From: Akkermansia muciniphila | Lineage (GTDB): Bacteria; Verrucomicrobiota; Verrucomicrobiia; Verrucomicrobiales; Akkermansiaceae | Direction of reading: 5' to 3' | NCBI GenBank assembly: GCA_945883695.1 | Contig: CAMCYK010000041.1 | Location: 1 to 33,356 of the forward strand | Length of the DNA stretch: 33,356 nucleotides | In this document: in pieces, positions 1 through 7,692 of the stretch | How positions within the stretch are numbered: the first letter of the stretch is position 1 | How the letters are laid out: each line of letters opens with the position of its first letter | Program-made: the position numbers and the translations under genes | The notes under the pieces: model-generated | The model's database searches: none | Told to the model about the DNA's origin: nothing | The model's input: the letters and a program-made list of their open reading frames with translations, nothing else

Positions 1-3
1 GAA

Positions 4-2121
4 ATGATCGCCGCCCGCGCCAGCGCCATCCTCCTGTTGAGCCACCTCGCCGGGGTGGCGGCGGAGGAGGTGCCTGCCTTCCGCACGGACATTCTGCCGA
101 TCCTGACCCGGGCCGGTTGCAATGCCGGGGCCTGCCACGGGGCGGCCAGCGGCCAGGGCGGCTTCCGGCTCAGCCTGTTCGGCTACGACCCCGAAGCCGA
201 CTTCGAACGCGTGACGCGGGAGTTCGGCGGGCGGCGGATCGATCTGGCGCGGCCGGAAGACAGCCTGCTGCTGCGCAAGGCCTCCGAAACGGATGTCGAC
301 CACGAGGGCGGCCGCAAGTTGGGATCCGGCTCGCGGAACTTCGCGTTGCTCCGCAACTGGATCGCCGCCGGCGCTCCGGCCGGGCCGCCGGACTTGCAGG
401 TGACCGGCATCGCGGTCGAGCCGCCCGATCTTCTGTTAGAAACGCCCGGGGAATCGCGGCCGCTCCGGGTGACCGCGACCCTGTCGGACGGCTCGAGCCG
501 CGACGTTTCGGATCTCGCGCTCTACACCTCCAACGACGATGCCGTGGCGGAGGTGACGAAGAGCGGCACGCTGACCCTGAGCGGCCGCGGGCTCACCAGC
601 ATCATGGTGCGCTACGGCGGGCAAGTCGCCGCGCTGCGGGTCGCGGTGCCCCTCGATGGGCCGGGCCCGCGCGACGGGGAGTTCCCGTCCGCGAACTTCA
701 TCGACGACGCCATCCGCGCCGGTTTCGTCCGGCTGCGGGTCACTCCCGCGCCGCTCTCCGACGACGCGGAATTCCTGCGCCGGGCTTACCTCGAGCTGGC
801 CGGGCGCTTGCCGGGCGAAGCCGCCACCCGGGCTTTTCTAACAGAACCCGATGCTCCGGACCGGCGGGCGCGGGTTATCGACGGCCTGCTCGCCAGCGAC
901 GGGTTCGTGGATTTCTGGACGCTGAAGCTGGCCGACCTGCTGCTCTTGAACGGCCAGGGCCCCGCGGCGAAAACCTGGCACGCCTGGCTCCGCGAACAGG
1001 TCGCGGCCAATGCCCCGTTCGACCGGATCGCGCGCGAACTCGTCACCGCCTCCGGCGAGCCGGCGCGGAACGGTCCCGCCGGATTCATGCTGCTGGCCTC
1101 CGACCCGCGCGATCTGTCGGAGCACGTGGGCCGGATTTTCCTCGGCGCGCAGATCGGCTGCGCGCGCTGCCACGCCCATCCGTCGGACCGCTGGACCCAG
1201 GACGACTACCATCGTTTCGCCGCCTTCTTCGCCCGGGTCACCCGCGACGGCGGAGTGGTCCGCGCCGGCGATCGCGGCGAGGTCGATGACCCGAAGACCG
1301 GCCGTCCGCTCGCGCCACGGGCGCTCGGCGGACCGGCGATCGTGATTCCGGAAGGCGCCGACCGCCGCCTCGCGCTGGCCGACTGGATGACCGATCCGGC
1401 CAACCCGTTCTTCGCCCGCACCGTGGTCAACCGCGTGTGGAAGCACCTGCTCGGCCGCGGTCTGGTCGAGCCGGTGGACGACCTGCGCCCGACCAATCCC
1501 GCCAGCCACCCGGAGTTGCTCGACGCGCTGGCGGCGGACTTCACCGCCCATGGCCACGACCTGCGTCGTCTGATCCGGCTCGTCGTCACCTCGCGCACCT
1601 GGCAACTCGCCTCGCGCGGCGGCTCCGCCGAACCCGCCGCCGGGCGGCTCTTCGCGCGGGCCCTGCTCAAGGACCTGCCGGCCCCGGTCTTCGCCGACGC
1701 CGTCGCGCAGGTCACCGGCGTGGCCGATCACTTCGCCGGCTATCCCGCCGGTACTCGTGCGGTGCAGCTCGTCAGCCCCGCCACGCCGTCGGCCGCGCTC
1801 GACGTGCTCGGCCGCTGCGACCGCAAGCGCTCCTGCGACGCGTCCTCCGTCACCGGCGGCGGCCTCGCGCAGGCCCTGCATCTGATCAACGGCAGCACCA
1901 TCAATGACAAGCTCGGCCGCGGGCTCGCCGCGGAGTTGCCCGCCCTCGCCAACCGCGAACTTGTCGAGACCCTCTACCTCCGCGCTTTCAGCCGCTTTCC
2001 CACCGCCGCCGAGATCGCCGCCTGGGACCCCGCCCTGCCCTCGGGCGACGGCCGCGCGGATGCCGTCGCCGATCTCCTGTGGGCCTTACTCAACTCCCGC
2101 GAGTTCGCGGTGAACCATTAG
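4..2121 (+). CDS. DUF1549/DUF1553 protein with Big-like domain and CxxCH motifs
   Basis: A secreted 705-residue protein of the planctomycete-cytochrome type. A signal peptide (about residues 1-20) is followed by a CX4CH cysteine/histidine motif (C39-H45, CNAGACH), a bacterial Ig-like segment (about 136-215), a DUF1549 region starting near residue 230 (FIDDAIR...), and a DUF1553 region from about residue 455 (LADWMTDPANPFFARTVVNRVW). A true CxxCH haem-c-type motif lies at C386-H390 (CARCH). The stop is 7 nt before the DUF1501 gene, the usual partner, so the two are almost certainly one operon. The family's biochemical role is not established; roles in extracellular polysaccharide breakdown or periplasmic electron transfer are inferred from context. 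The start at base 4 gives a good signal peptide, but the window begins just upstream, so an earlier start cannot be excluded. Confidence 0.88.
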   Translation: MIAARASAILLLSHLAGVAAEEVPAFRTDILPILTRAGCNAGACHGAASGQGGFRLSLFGYDPEADFERVTREFGGRRIDLARPEDSLLLRKASETDVDHEGGRKLGSGSRNFALLRNWIAAGAPAGPPDLQVTGIAVEPPDLLLETPGESRPLRVTATLSDGSSRDVSDLALYTSNDDAVAEVTKSGTLTLSGRGLTSIMVRYGGQVAALRVAVPLDGPGPRDGEFPSANFIDDAIRAGFVRLRVTPAPLSDDAEFLRRAYLELAGRLPGEAATRAFLTEPDAPDRRARVIDGLLASDGFVDFWTLKLADLLLLNGQGPAAKTWHAWLREQVAANAPFDRIARELVTASGEPARNGPAGFMLLASDPRDLSEHVGRIFLGAQIGCARCHAHPSDRWTQDDYHRFAAFFARVTRDGGVVRAGDRGEVDDPKTGRPLAPRALGGPAIVIPEGADRRLALADWMTDPANPFFARTVVNRVWKHLLGRGLVEPVDDLRPTNPASHPELLDALAADFTAHGHDLRRLIRLVVTSRTWQLASRGGSAEPAAGRLFARALLKDLPAPVFADAVAQVTGVADHFAGYPAGTRAVQLVSPATPSAALDVLGRCDRKRSCDASSVTGGGLAQALHLINGSTINDKLGRGLAAELPALANRELVETLYLRAFSRFPTAAEIAAWDPALPSGDGRADAVADLLWALLNSREFAVNH

Positions 2122-2128
2122 ATCACTC

Positions 2129-3460
2129 ATGAATCCGCGCAACTCCAGCCATCGCTGCGAAGGCATATCCCGCCGGGACTTCCTGCATCTGGGAGTGCTG
2201 AGCTCCTTCGGCCTGAGCTTGCCCGGCCTGCTGCGGATGCAAGCCGCGGCGGCGGAAACGGGCAAGCCCGCGGCACGGGCGAAGTCATGCATTCTGATCT
2301 GGCTGGACGGCGGGCCGAGCCACCTCGACCTGTTCGATCCCAAGCCGGACGCGCCGTCGGAGGTGCGCAGCCAGTTCAAGGCGATCGGCACCGCCGTGCC
2401 GGGCGTGCAAATCTGCGAACATCTCCCCCGCACCGCCGCGCTGATGAACGAGGTGGCGCTCATCCGCTCGCTGACCCACGAGCTGGGCAACCACGACACC
2501 GGCTCGCGCTTTCTTCTAACAGGCCACCGGCCCGTGCCGGCGATGGAGCATCCCAGCCTCGGCAGCCTGGTCTCCCATGCCGCCGGAGCCGGCGGAACGA
2601 TGCCTCCCTACGTGGCGATCCCGCACGACGGGGTCGGCGGCGATTCGAACGCGGCGCGCTCGGGCTACCTGCCGGGGGCCTTCGCGGCCTTCAGCACCGG
2701 CCGCGATCCGTCGCGGGTGGACGGCTTGCAACTCCCGGAAGGCGTCGGCTTCGAGCGCGCTGCCCGGCGCCACGCGATGCTGGAAAAAATGGACGCCTTG
2801 TCACGGCAGGTCGAGCAAGGCCCGGGCACGGCGGATCGCGACGCCTACTACGAGCAAGCGTGGCGGTTGCTGTCCTCGCCGGAAGCCAAGGCGGCGTTCG
2901 ACCTGTCCCGCGAAGCCCCGAAGAACCGCGAACGCTACGGCCCCGCGAACATCGGGGCGGGCTGCCTGCTGGCACGACGGCTGGTGGAAGCCGGCTCGCG
3001 CTTCGTCACCGTGGTCGACCCCGGCTGGGACATGCACCAGCAGATCTTCCGCGAACTGCCGGACTCGCGCTTTCCCGGCAGCGGCAAGCTGCCGGCGCTC
3101 GATCGCGCCTACTCCGCCCTGCTGACCGACCTGCGCGAGCGCGGTTTGTTGGAATCGACCCTCGTCGTCCTGATGGGCGAGTTCGGCCGCACGCCGAAGC
3201 TCAACGCGCTGGGCGGCCGCGACCACTGGCCGCGCGCCGGCTCGGTGCTGATGGCCGGCGGCGGCGTGCGCGGCGGACAAGTCATCGGCGCGACCAATGG
3301 CTTCGGCGAGTTCCCGGTCGACCGGCCGGTCGGGCCGCCGGACCTCGCCTGCTCCATCTTGAAACTGCTCGGCGTCGACCCCGGCGCGGAACTCGTCACG
3401 CCGGCGGGCCGGCCGATGAAAGTCATGGCCGACGGAAGCTTTATCCGGGAGTTGGTATGA
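2129..3460 (+). CDS. DUF1501 family Tat-exported protein
   Basis: A 443-residue DUF1501 protein, a family with an alkaline phosphatase/sulfatase-like fold. The N-terminus carries a twin-arginine signal (SRRDFLHLG, R15-R16), so export as a folded protein is expected. Family motifs seen are the early WLDGGPSHLDLFDPKP segment, the LTHELGNHDTGSRFLLTGHRP block, and the late GEFGRTPKLN...GRDHWPRAGSVLMAGGG block, whose acidic and His residues match metal-binding positions of the fold. It lies 7 nt after the DUF1549/DUF1553 gene and shares an ATGA stop/start overlap with the following WD40 gene, so the three should be co-translated. The substrate is unknown. Length is normal and no damage is seen. 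Confidence 0.9.
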   Translation: MNPRNSSHRCEGISRRDFLHLGVLSSFGLSLPGLLRMQAAAAETGKPAARAKSCILIWLDGGPSHLDLFDPKPDAPSEVRSQFKAIGTAVPGVQICEHLPRTAALMNEVALIRSLTHELGNHDTGSRFLLTGHRPVPAMEHPSLGSLVSHAAGAGGTMPPYVAIPHDGVGGDSNAARSGYLPGAFAAFSTGRDPSRVDGLQLPEGVGFERAARRHAMLEKMDALSRQVEQGPGTADRDAYYEQAWRLLSSPEAKAAFDLSREAPKNRERYGPANIGAGCLLARRLVEAGSRFVTVVDPGWDMHQQIFRELPDSRFPGSGKLPALDRAYSALLTDLRERGLLESTLVVLMGEFGRTPKLNALGGRDHWPRAGSVLMAGGGVRGGQVIGATNGFGEFPVDRPVGPPDLACSILKLLGVDPGAELVTPAGRPMKVMADGSFIRELV

Positions 3461-5253
3461 CCCGCATCGCGTGCGTTCTGGCGTGGCTCTGCGGGTGGTC
3501 TGCGCTTCACGCCACGCCGGTCACCGCGCTGGCCTTCAGCCACGACGGTGCCGCGCTGGTCAACAACGGCGACCGCGTCGTCGAAGTGCGCTCGCCGAAG
3601 GACGCGGCGGTGCAACGCCGCATCGAATGCGCGCTGCCCAAGATCAGCGCCCTCGCCTTTTCGCCCGACGGCCGCTGGCTGGTCGCGGCCGGCGGCGAAC
3701 CCGGCCTGCGCGGCGAGGCGATGTTGTTCACATGGCCCGGCGGCGTATTGAAACATCGCTTCGGCCAACACGCGGACCTCGTCACCGGCGTCGCCTTCGA
3801 CCCCACGAGCCGGCGGCTCGTCACCGCTTCCGCGGACCATGACGCGACGGTCTGGTCGCTCGATCCCGAGCGCCCGCCGACTGAAAATTTCACCCTGCGC
3901 GGCCACTCCGCACCCCTGCTCGCGGCCGCCTTCAGTCCGGGCGATGGCAGTATCGTCACCGCCAGCGCCGACCGCTCGCTGAAAGTCTGGTCGGCGGCCG
4001 GGGGCAAGCTGCTGCGCTCGCTCGGCCAGCATACCGAGGCCGTTCACGCGCTGGCCTTCCGTCCGGCGGTCGAAGGCCCGGCCACCTGCGCGAGCGCCGG
4101 CGACGATCGCACGGTGCGACTTTGGCAGCCGGAGATCGGACGCATGGTGCGCATCGTCCGCCAGCACGAGGGCCCGCTGCTGGCGCTCGCATGGTCGCCG
4201 GACGGACGCCACCTGTTCTCGGCCGGCCAGGAAGGACTGATCCGCCGCATCGACGGTGACAGTGACGCGGTCGAGCGTGAGTGGCGCTCCGGCAGCGGCT
4301 GGATCTACGCCCTCGCCGCGAGTCCCGATGGGGCTTCCCTGGCCGCCGGCGACTGGTCGGGCAGCGTGACCTTGCACCCGTTGCACGATGCCGGGCCCGC
4401 CGTACTTCTCGCAGGAACCGCGGAATCCGAAATCGCCCCCCACGGCGGCGGCAACGTGTACGCCCCGGAAGTGCATCGCGACGGCGAACGCTGGCGGATG
4501 TGGTATGGCGGCCAGGGCAAGGACGGGCACGACCGCATCCACCTCGCGGAGTCCGTCGATGGCACAACGTGGCAGAAGCGCGGCGTGGTCCTAGACCGGG
4601 GCGGCGCGAACCATGTCAACGACCCCAGTGTCGTGCGGGTCGGCGGGCGGTGGTGGATGTTTTACACCGTCGCGGAGACCGGAGAAATGGACGAAATCGC
4701 CGCGGCCACCTCGGCGGACGGGGTGCAATGGGAACCACGCGGCGTGGTGCTCAAACGGGGCGACGGCCTGGCTTGGGACTCCAGGAAAGTCGGCCGCCCG
4801 TCGGTGCTGCACGAAGGGGGAGTGTTCCGGATGTGGTTCGACGGGCAGCCCGGCGACGGGGCCGTCGCCGCCGGCGAGCCCGCGGCGGCGATCCGGCGCG
4901 AAGGACGCGCCGTCGGCTATGCGGAATCGCCCGACGGCCTCGTCTGGCAACGCCGCCCGCTGCCCGTCCACCGCGAAGGGGCCGGGGCGGTCCACGTCGC
5001 CCGCGACGGAACGCGGCTGATCATGACAATCGAATCCCACGGCGGCACCCGCTGGGCCAGCAGCACGGACGGACTGCGATGGGAGAGCCGCGGCCTGCTC
5101 CATCCGCTGAGCGGCAGCCCCGCCGACCGCTTCGGGCACGTCACGCCCTTCTTGCTCACCACCGGCTCCACCCCGCGTCTCTTCTTCGGTGCCGCCTCCC
5201 GCCCATCGTGGGACGGCAACGCGATCTCCGCGACCGACATCGTGCTGCCGTGA
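3457..5253 (+). CDS. WD40 propeller fused to GH43/GH130-like propeller, secreted
   Basis: A 598-residue protein whose ATG overlaps the stop of the DUF1501 gene (ATGA), so translation is coupled. After a signal peptide (about 1-19), residues about 20-310 carry WD40 repeats, recognisable as HADLVTGVAFDP..TASADHDATVWS, HSAPLLAAAFSP..TASADRSLKVWS, HTEAVHALAF..AGDDRTVRLW and HEGPLLALAWSPDG. From about residue 325 the repeat type changes to blades with RWRMWYGGQ, NDPSVVRVGGRWWMFY, GRPSVLHEGGVFRMWFDG and YAESPDGLVW, typical of the five-bladed propeller of GH43/GH32/GH130-like glycosidases. The frame stays open upstream of 3457, but that part only antisense-shadows the DUF1501 gene in another frame. 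A role in sensing or binding carbohydrate alongside its operon partners is inferred. Catalytic activity is uncertain. Confidence 0.85.
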   Translation: MTRIACVLAWLCGWSALHATPVTALAFSHDGAALVNNGDRVVEVRSPKDAAVQRRIECALPKISALAFSPDGRWLVAAGGEPGLRGEAMLFTWPGGVLKHRFGQHADLVTGVAFDPTSRRLVTASADHDATVWSLDPERPPTENFTLRGHSAPLLAAAFSPGDGSIVTASADRSLKVWSAAGGKLLRSLGQHTEAVHALAFRPAVEGPATCASAGDDRTVRLWQPEIGRMVRIVRQHEGPLLALAWSPDGRHLFSAGQEGLIRRIDGDSDAVEREWRSGSGWIYALAASPDGASLAAGDWSGSVTLHPLHDAGPAVLLAGTAESEIAPHGGGNVYAPEVHRDGERWRMWYGGQGKDGHDRIHLAESVDGTTWQKRGVVLDRGGANHVNDPSVVRVGGRWWMFYTVAETGEMDEIAAATSADGVQWEPRGVVLKRGDGLAWDSRKVGRPSVLHEGGVFRMWFDGQPGDGAVAAGEPAAAIRREGRAVGYAESPDGLVWQRRPLPVHREGAGAVHVARDGTRLIMTIESHGGTRWASSTDGLRWESRGLLHPLSGSPADRFGHVTPFLLTTGSTPRLFFGAASRPSWDGNAISATDIVLP

Positions 5254-5320
5254 CAGGGCGGGCCTCGCCGCAGGATGGGCTTGCCCCGCGCCGCTCGATC
5301 ATCACATCTCCCTCCACCCG

Positions 5321-6481
5321 ATGAACCTCGCCGCCTTCTACCACGACCAGCTTTTCAATGACTGCCTGCCTTTCTGGTTCCCGCGCGCGGTCGATGCCGA
5401 ACACGGCGGTTTCCTCCATTGCTTCGACCGCGACGGCACGCTCGTCGACAGCGACAAGTCGGTGTGGGCCCAGGGCCGGATGAGCTGGATGCTGCTCACG
5501 CTTTACCTCGAGCACGAGCGCCGCCCGGAGTGGCTGGCCTGGGCGGAAAGCGGCCTGCGTTTCCTTGAGGAGAAATGCGTCGATCCCACCGACGGCCGGA
5601 TGTTCTTCCACGTCGCGCGGGACGGCACGCCGCTCCGCAAGCGCCGCTACGCCTACAGCGAAAGTTTCGCCGCCATCGCCTTCGCGGCCCACGCGGCGGC
5701 GGCGAACGACGGCGACTCGGCCGACAAGGCGCGCCACTGGTTCGAGCTCTTCACCGACTGGAACTTCACCCCCGGCCGGATCCCGCCGAAGTTCACCGGC
5801 GCGCGGCCGATGGAAGCCCTCGCCCCCCGGATGATCACGCTGGTTACCGCCCAGGAACTGCGCAAACACCTCGGCGAGGACCGCCTGCTGACCCGCTGGA
5901 TCGACCGCTGCCTCGATGACATCGAGCGGCTCTTCGCGAAGCCGGATCTCAAGGTCGTGATGGAAGCGGTGGCGCCCGACGGCTCGGTCTCCGATCACTT
6001 CGACGGTCGCCTGCTCAATCCCGGCCACGCGATCGAAGCCGCGTGGTTCGTGCTCGAGGAAGCCGCCCACCGGAAGGACTCGCGCCTCCGGCAGCTCGGC
6101 TGCGACATGCTCGACTGGATGTGGGACCGCGGTTGGGACCAGGAACACGGCGGTCTCTTCTACTTCCGCGACCTCCACGGCAAACCGGTCCAGGAATACT
6201 GGCAGGACATGAAATTCTGGTGGCCGCATGACGAGGCGCTGATCGCCACCCTGATGGCCCACCGGATGAGCGGCGACCCGAAGTATCTGACCCGGCACGA
6301 GCAACTCCGCGAGTGGAGCTTCCGCCATTTCGCCGACCCGGAGCACGGCGAGTGGTTCGGCTACCTGCGCCGCGACGGCGTGCCTTCGAGCACGCTCAAG
6401 GGCTCGCTGTGGAAGTCGTTCTTCCATCACCCGCGCGCCCTCTGGCGCTGCCACGGGCTGGCTTTGGAATCCGCGCTTTGA
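5321..6481 (+). CDS. N-acylglucosamine 2-epimerase (AGE) family protein
   Basis: A 386-residue protein, close to the usual length of AGE/cellobiose 2-epimerase family (alpha/alpha)6-barrel enzymes, which interconvert C2 epimers of sugars such as N-acetylglucosamine and N-acetylmannosamine, or glucose and mannose units. Family features are the N-terminal FWFPRAVDAEHGGF segment, the SVWAQGRMSWML block, the NPGHAIEAAWF motif with a probable catalytic His at 236, and the C-terminal KSFFHHPRALW with His369/His370. The frame is open further upstream, but the ATG at 5321 gives the family-typical N-terminus. There is no signal peptide, so it should act in the cytoplasm on sugars imported after outside degradation. 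It lies 67 nt after the WD40/GH-like gene. The exact substrate cannot be told from sequence. Confidence 0.88.
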   Translation: MNLAAFYHDQLFNDCLPFWFPRAVDAEHGGFLHCFDRDGTLVDSDKSVWAQGRMSWMLLTLYLEHERRPEWLAWAESGLRFLEEKCVDPTDGRMFFHVARDGTPLRKRRYAYSESFAAIAFAAHAAAANDGDSADKARHWFELFTDWNFTPGRIPPKFTGARPMEALAPRMITLVTAQELRKHLGEDRLLTRWIDRCLDDIERLFAKPDLKVVMEAVAPDGSVSDHFDGRLLNPGHAIEAAWFVLEEAAHRKDSRLRQLGCDMLDWMWDRGWDQEHGGLFYFRDLHGKPVQEYWQDMKFWWPHDEALIATLMAHRMSGDPKYLTRHEQLREWSFRHFADPEHGEWFGYLRRDGVPSSTLKGSLWKSFFHHPRALWRCHGLALESAL

Positions 6482-6519
6482 CCGCTTGCCGTCGCCGCCC
6501 GCCGCGGCGAGGGTGAGAT

Positions 6520-7464
6520 ATGCCGGAAGAAGAACCCCTCCATGACCCCTGGCTGGTCGCCGCGTGGCCCGGTATGGGTAGCGTCGCGCTCGGCGCGGGC
6601 TACTACCTGCTCGCCAAGCTTGGCATGCACCTGCTCGACGAGCTCCCGGCGCGCGAACTGTTCGACCTTGACCACGTCGACGTGAAGGACGGCCTGATCC
6701 AGGTCGCGCCGCTGCCCCGCAGCCGCTTGTTCTGTTGGAAGGACCCGCAACAGCGGCACGACCTGATCGTGTTCATCGGCGAGGCCCAGCCAACCGCGAA
6801 GAGCGGGCTGATCTGCCGCCAGCTGATCGACCGCGTCGCGCCGCTCGGGGTGAAGAAGGTCTTCACCTTCGCCGCGATGGCCACCGACATGCGCCCCGGC
6901 CAGGAGGGCCGGGTTTTCGGCGCGGCGGTCGACCGCGGGACGCTGGAGAGCTTCAAGCAACTCGACGTCCAGCTGCTGCAGGGCGGCCAGATCAGCGGCC
7001 TCAACGGCGTGCTGCTGGGCGTCGCCGCCGAGAGCGGGATGAGCGGCGGCTGCCTGCTCGGGGAAATGCCGGGCATGTTCGCGCAGCTCCCCTTCCCCAA
7101 GGCCTCGCTCGGCGTGCTCGAGTTCTTCGCGACCATGGCCGGCATAGAAATCGACCTGCGCGAACTCCAGGGCCACGCCCGCGACGTCGAGGGCAAGCTC
7201 GCGGGATTCCTGCAGAAGATCGAGCGCGCGATTCACGAGGTGGAGGCTCCGGAAGCCGCGGAGCCGCCGGAGCAAGCGCCGTCCGGATCCAAGAAACCAC
7301 GGCTGGAAGCGGCGGACCGCCAGCATCTCGAGCAGCTCTTCACCGAGGCCGCCCGCGACCGCTCCCGCGCCTATTTCCTCAAGCAGGAACTCGACCGCCT
7401 CCACGTGTTCCCGGAATACGAGGACCGCTTCCTCGACCTCTTCAAGGAGCCCGGACCGCCCTGA
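6520..7464 (+). CDS. PAC2 family protein
   Basis: A 314-residue cytoplasmic protein of the PAC2 (proteasome assembly chaperone 2-like) family. The start LVAAWPGMGSVALGAGYYL matches the family's conserved WPGMGNVA-type opening. IVFIGEAQPT, the run GVKKVFTFAAMATDM and the glycine-rich GLNGVLLGVAAESGMSGGCLLGEMPG are also typical. Residues about 10-235 form the PAC2 domain; the rest is a charged, probably helical tail (about 240-314) ending in KEPGPP. PAC2 proteins occur in archaea and some bacteria, often ones without a proteasome, and their bacterial function is unknown. It follows the epimerase gene by 38 nt on the same strand, so co-transcription is likely, though a functional link is not evident. 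Confidence 0.82.
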   Translation: MPEEEPLHDPWLVAAWPGMGSVALGAGYYLLAKLGMHLLDELPARELFDLDHVDVKDGLIQVAPLPRSRLFCWKDPQQRHDLIVFIGEAQPTAKSGLICRQLIDRVAPLGVKKVFTFAAMATDMRPGQEGRVFGAAVDRGTLESFKQLDVQLLQGGQISGLNGVLLGVAAESGMSGGCLLGEMPGMFAQLPFPKASLGVLEFFATMAGIEIDLRELQGHARDVEGKLAGFLQKIERAIHEVEAPEAAEPPEQAPSGSKKPRLEAADRQHLEQLFTEAARDRSRAYFLKQELDRLHVFPEYEDRFLDLFKEPGPP

Positions 7465-7541
7465 GGGCCGGCGGAAGCGATGCGCGGCAAATCGCAAGAA
7501 ACACGGGGCGGGGACGGCAGCCCTCGCCTAAGATCAAGAGC

Positions 7542-7640
7542 ATGAACAACAAGCAGACCGAGGAGTTCCGCAAGCAACTGATCGAACAACGCGAGCAGAT
7601 CGTCGCCGGCTGGGCGGACGAGGAAGAGTCCGCGGGCTAA
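7542..7640 (+). CDS. Possible 32-residue charged small protein
   Basis: A short frame beginning MNNKQTEEFRKQLIEQREQI and ending in EEESAG. It lies between the PAC2 gene and the second DUF1549 gene. Its composition is strongly charged, rich in Glu, Gln and Lys and helix-forming, unlike the Arg/Pro/Ala-rich translations of non-coding frames in this GC-rich DNA. That is the only support. No convincing ribosome binding site is seen (AAGAGC just upstream is weak), and no family is recognised. Confidence 0.35.
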   Translation: MNNKQTEEFRKQLIEQREQIVAGWADEEESAG

Positions 7641-7692
7641 CAGCATCACTTTCAGATTGAAAGAGAGGCGGCCGGACCCGAGTTAAGGGAGC

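Noticed and set aside
2287-3456. Upstream extension of the WD40 gene
   Set aside because: The extension overlaps the DUF1501 gene in another frame and reads as Arg/Pro-rich noise; the ATGA overlap and signal peptide fix the start at 3457.
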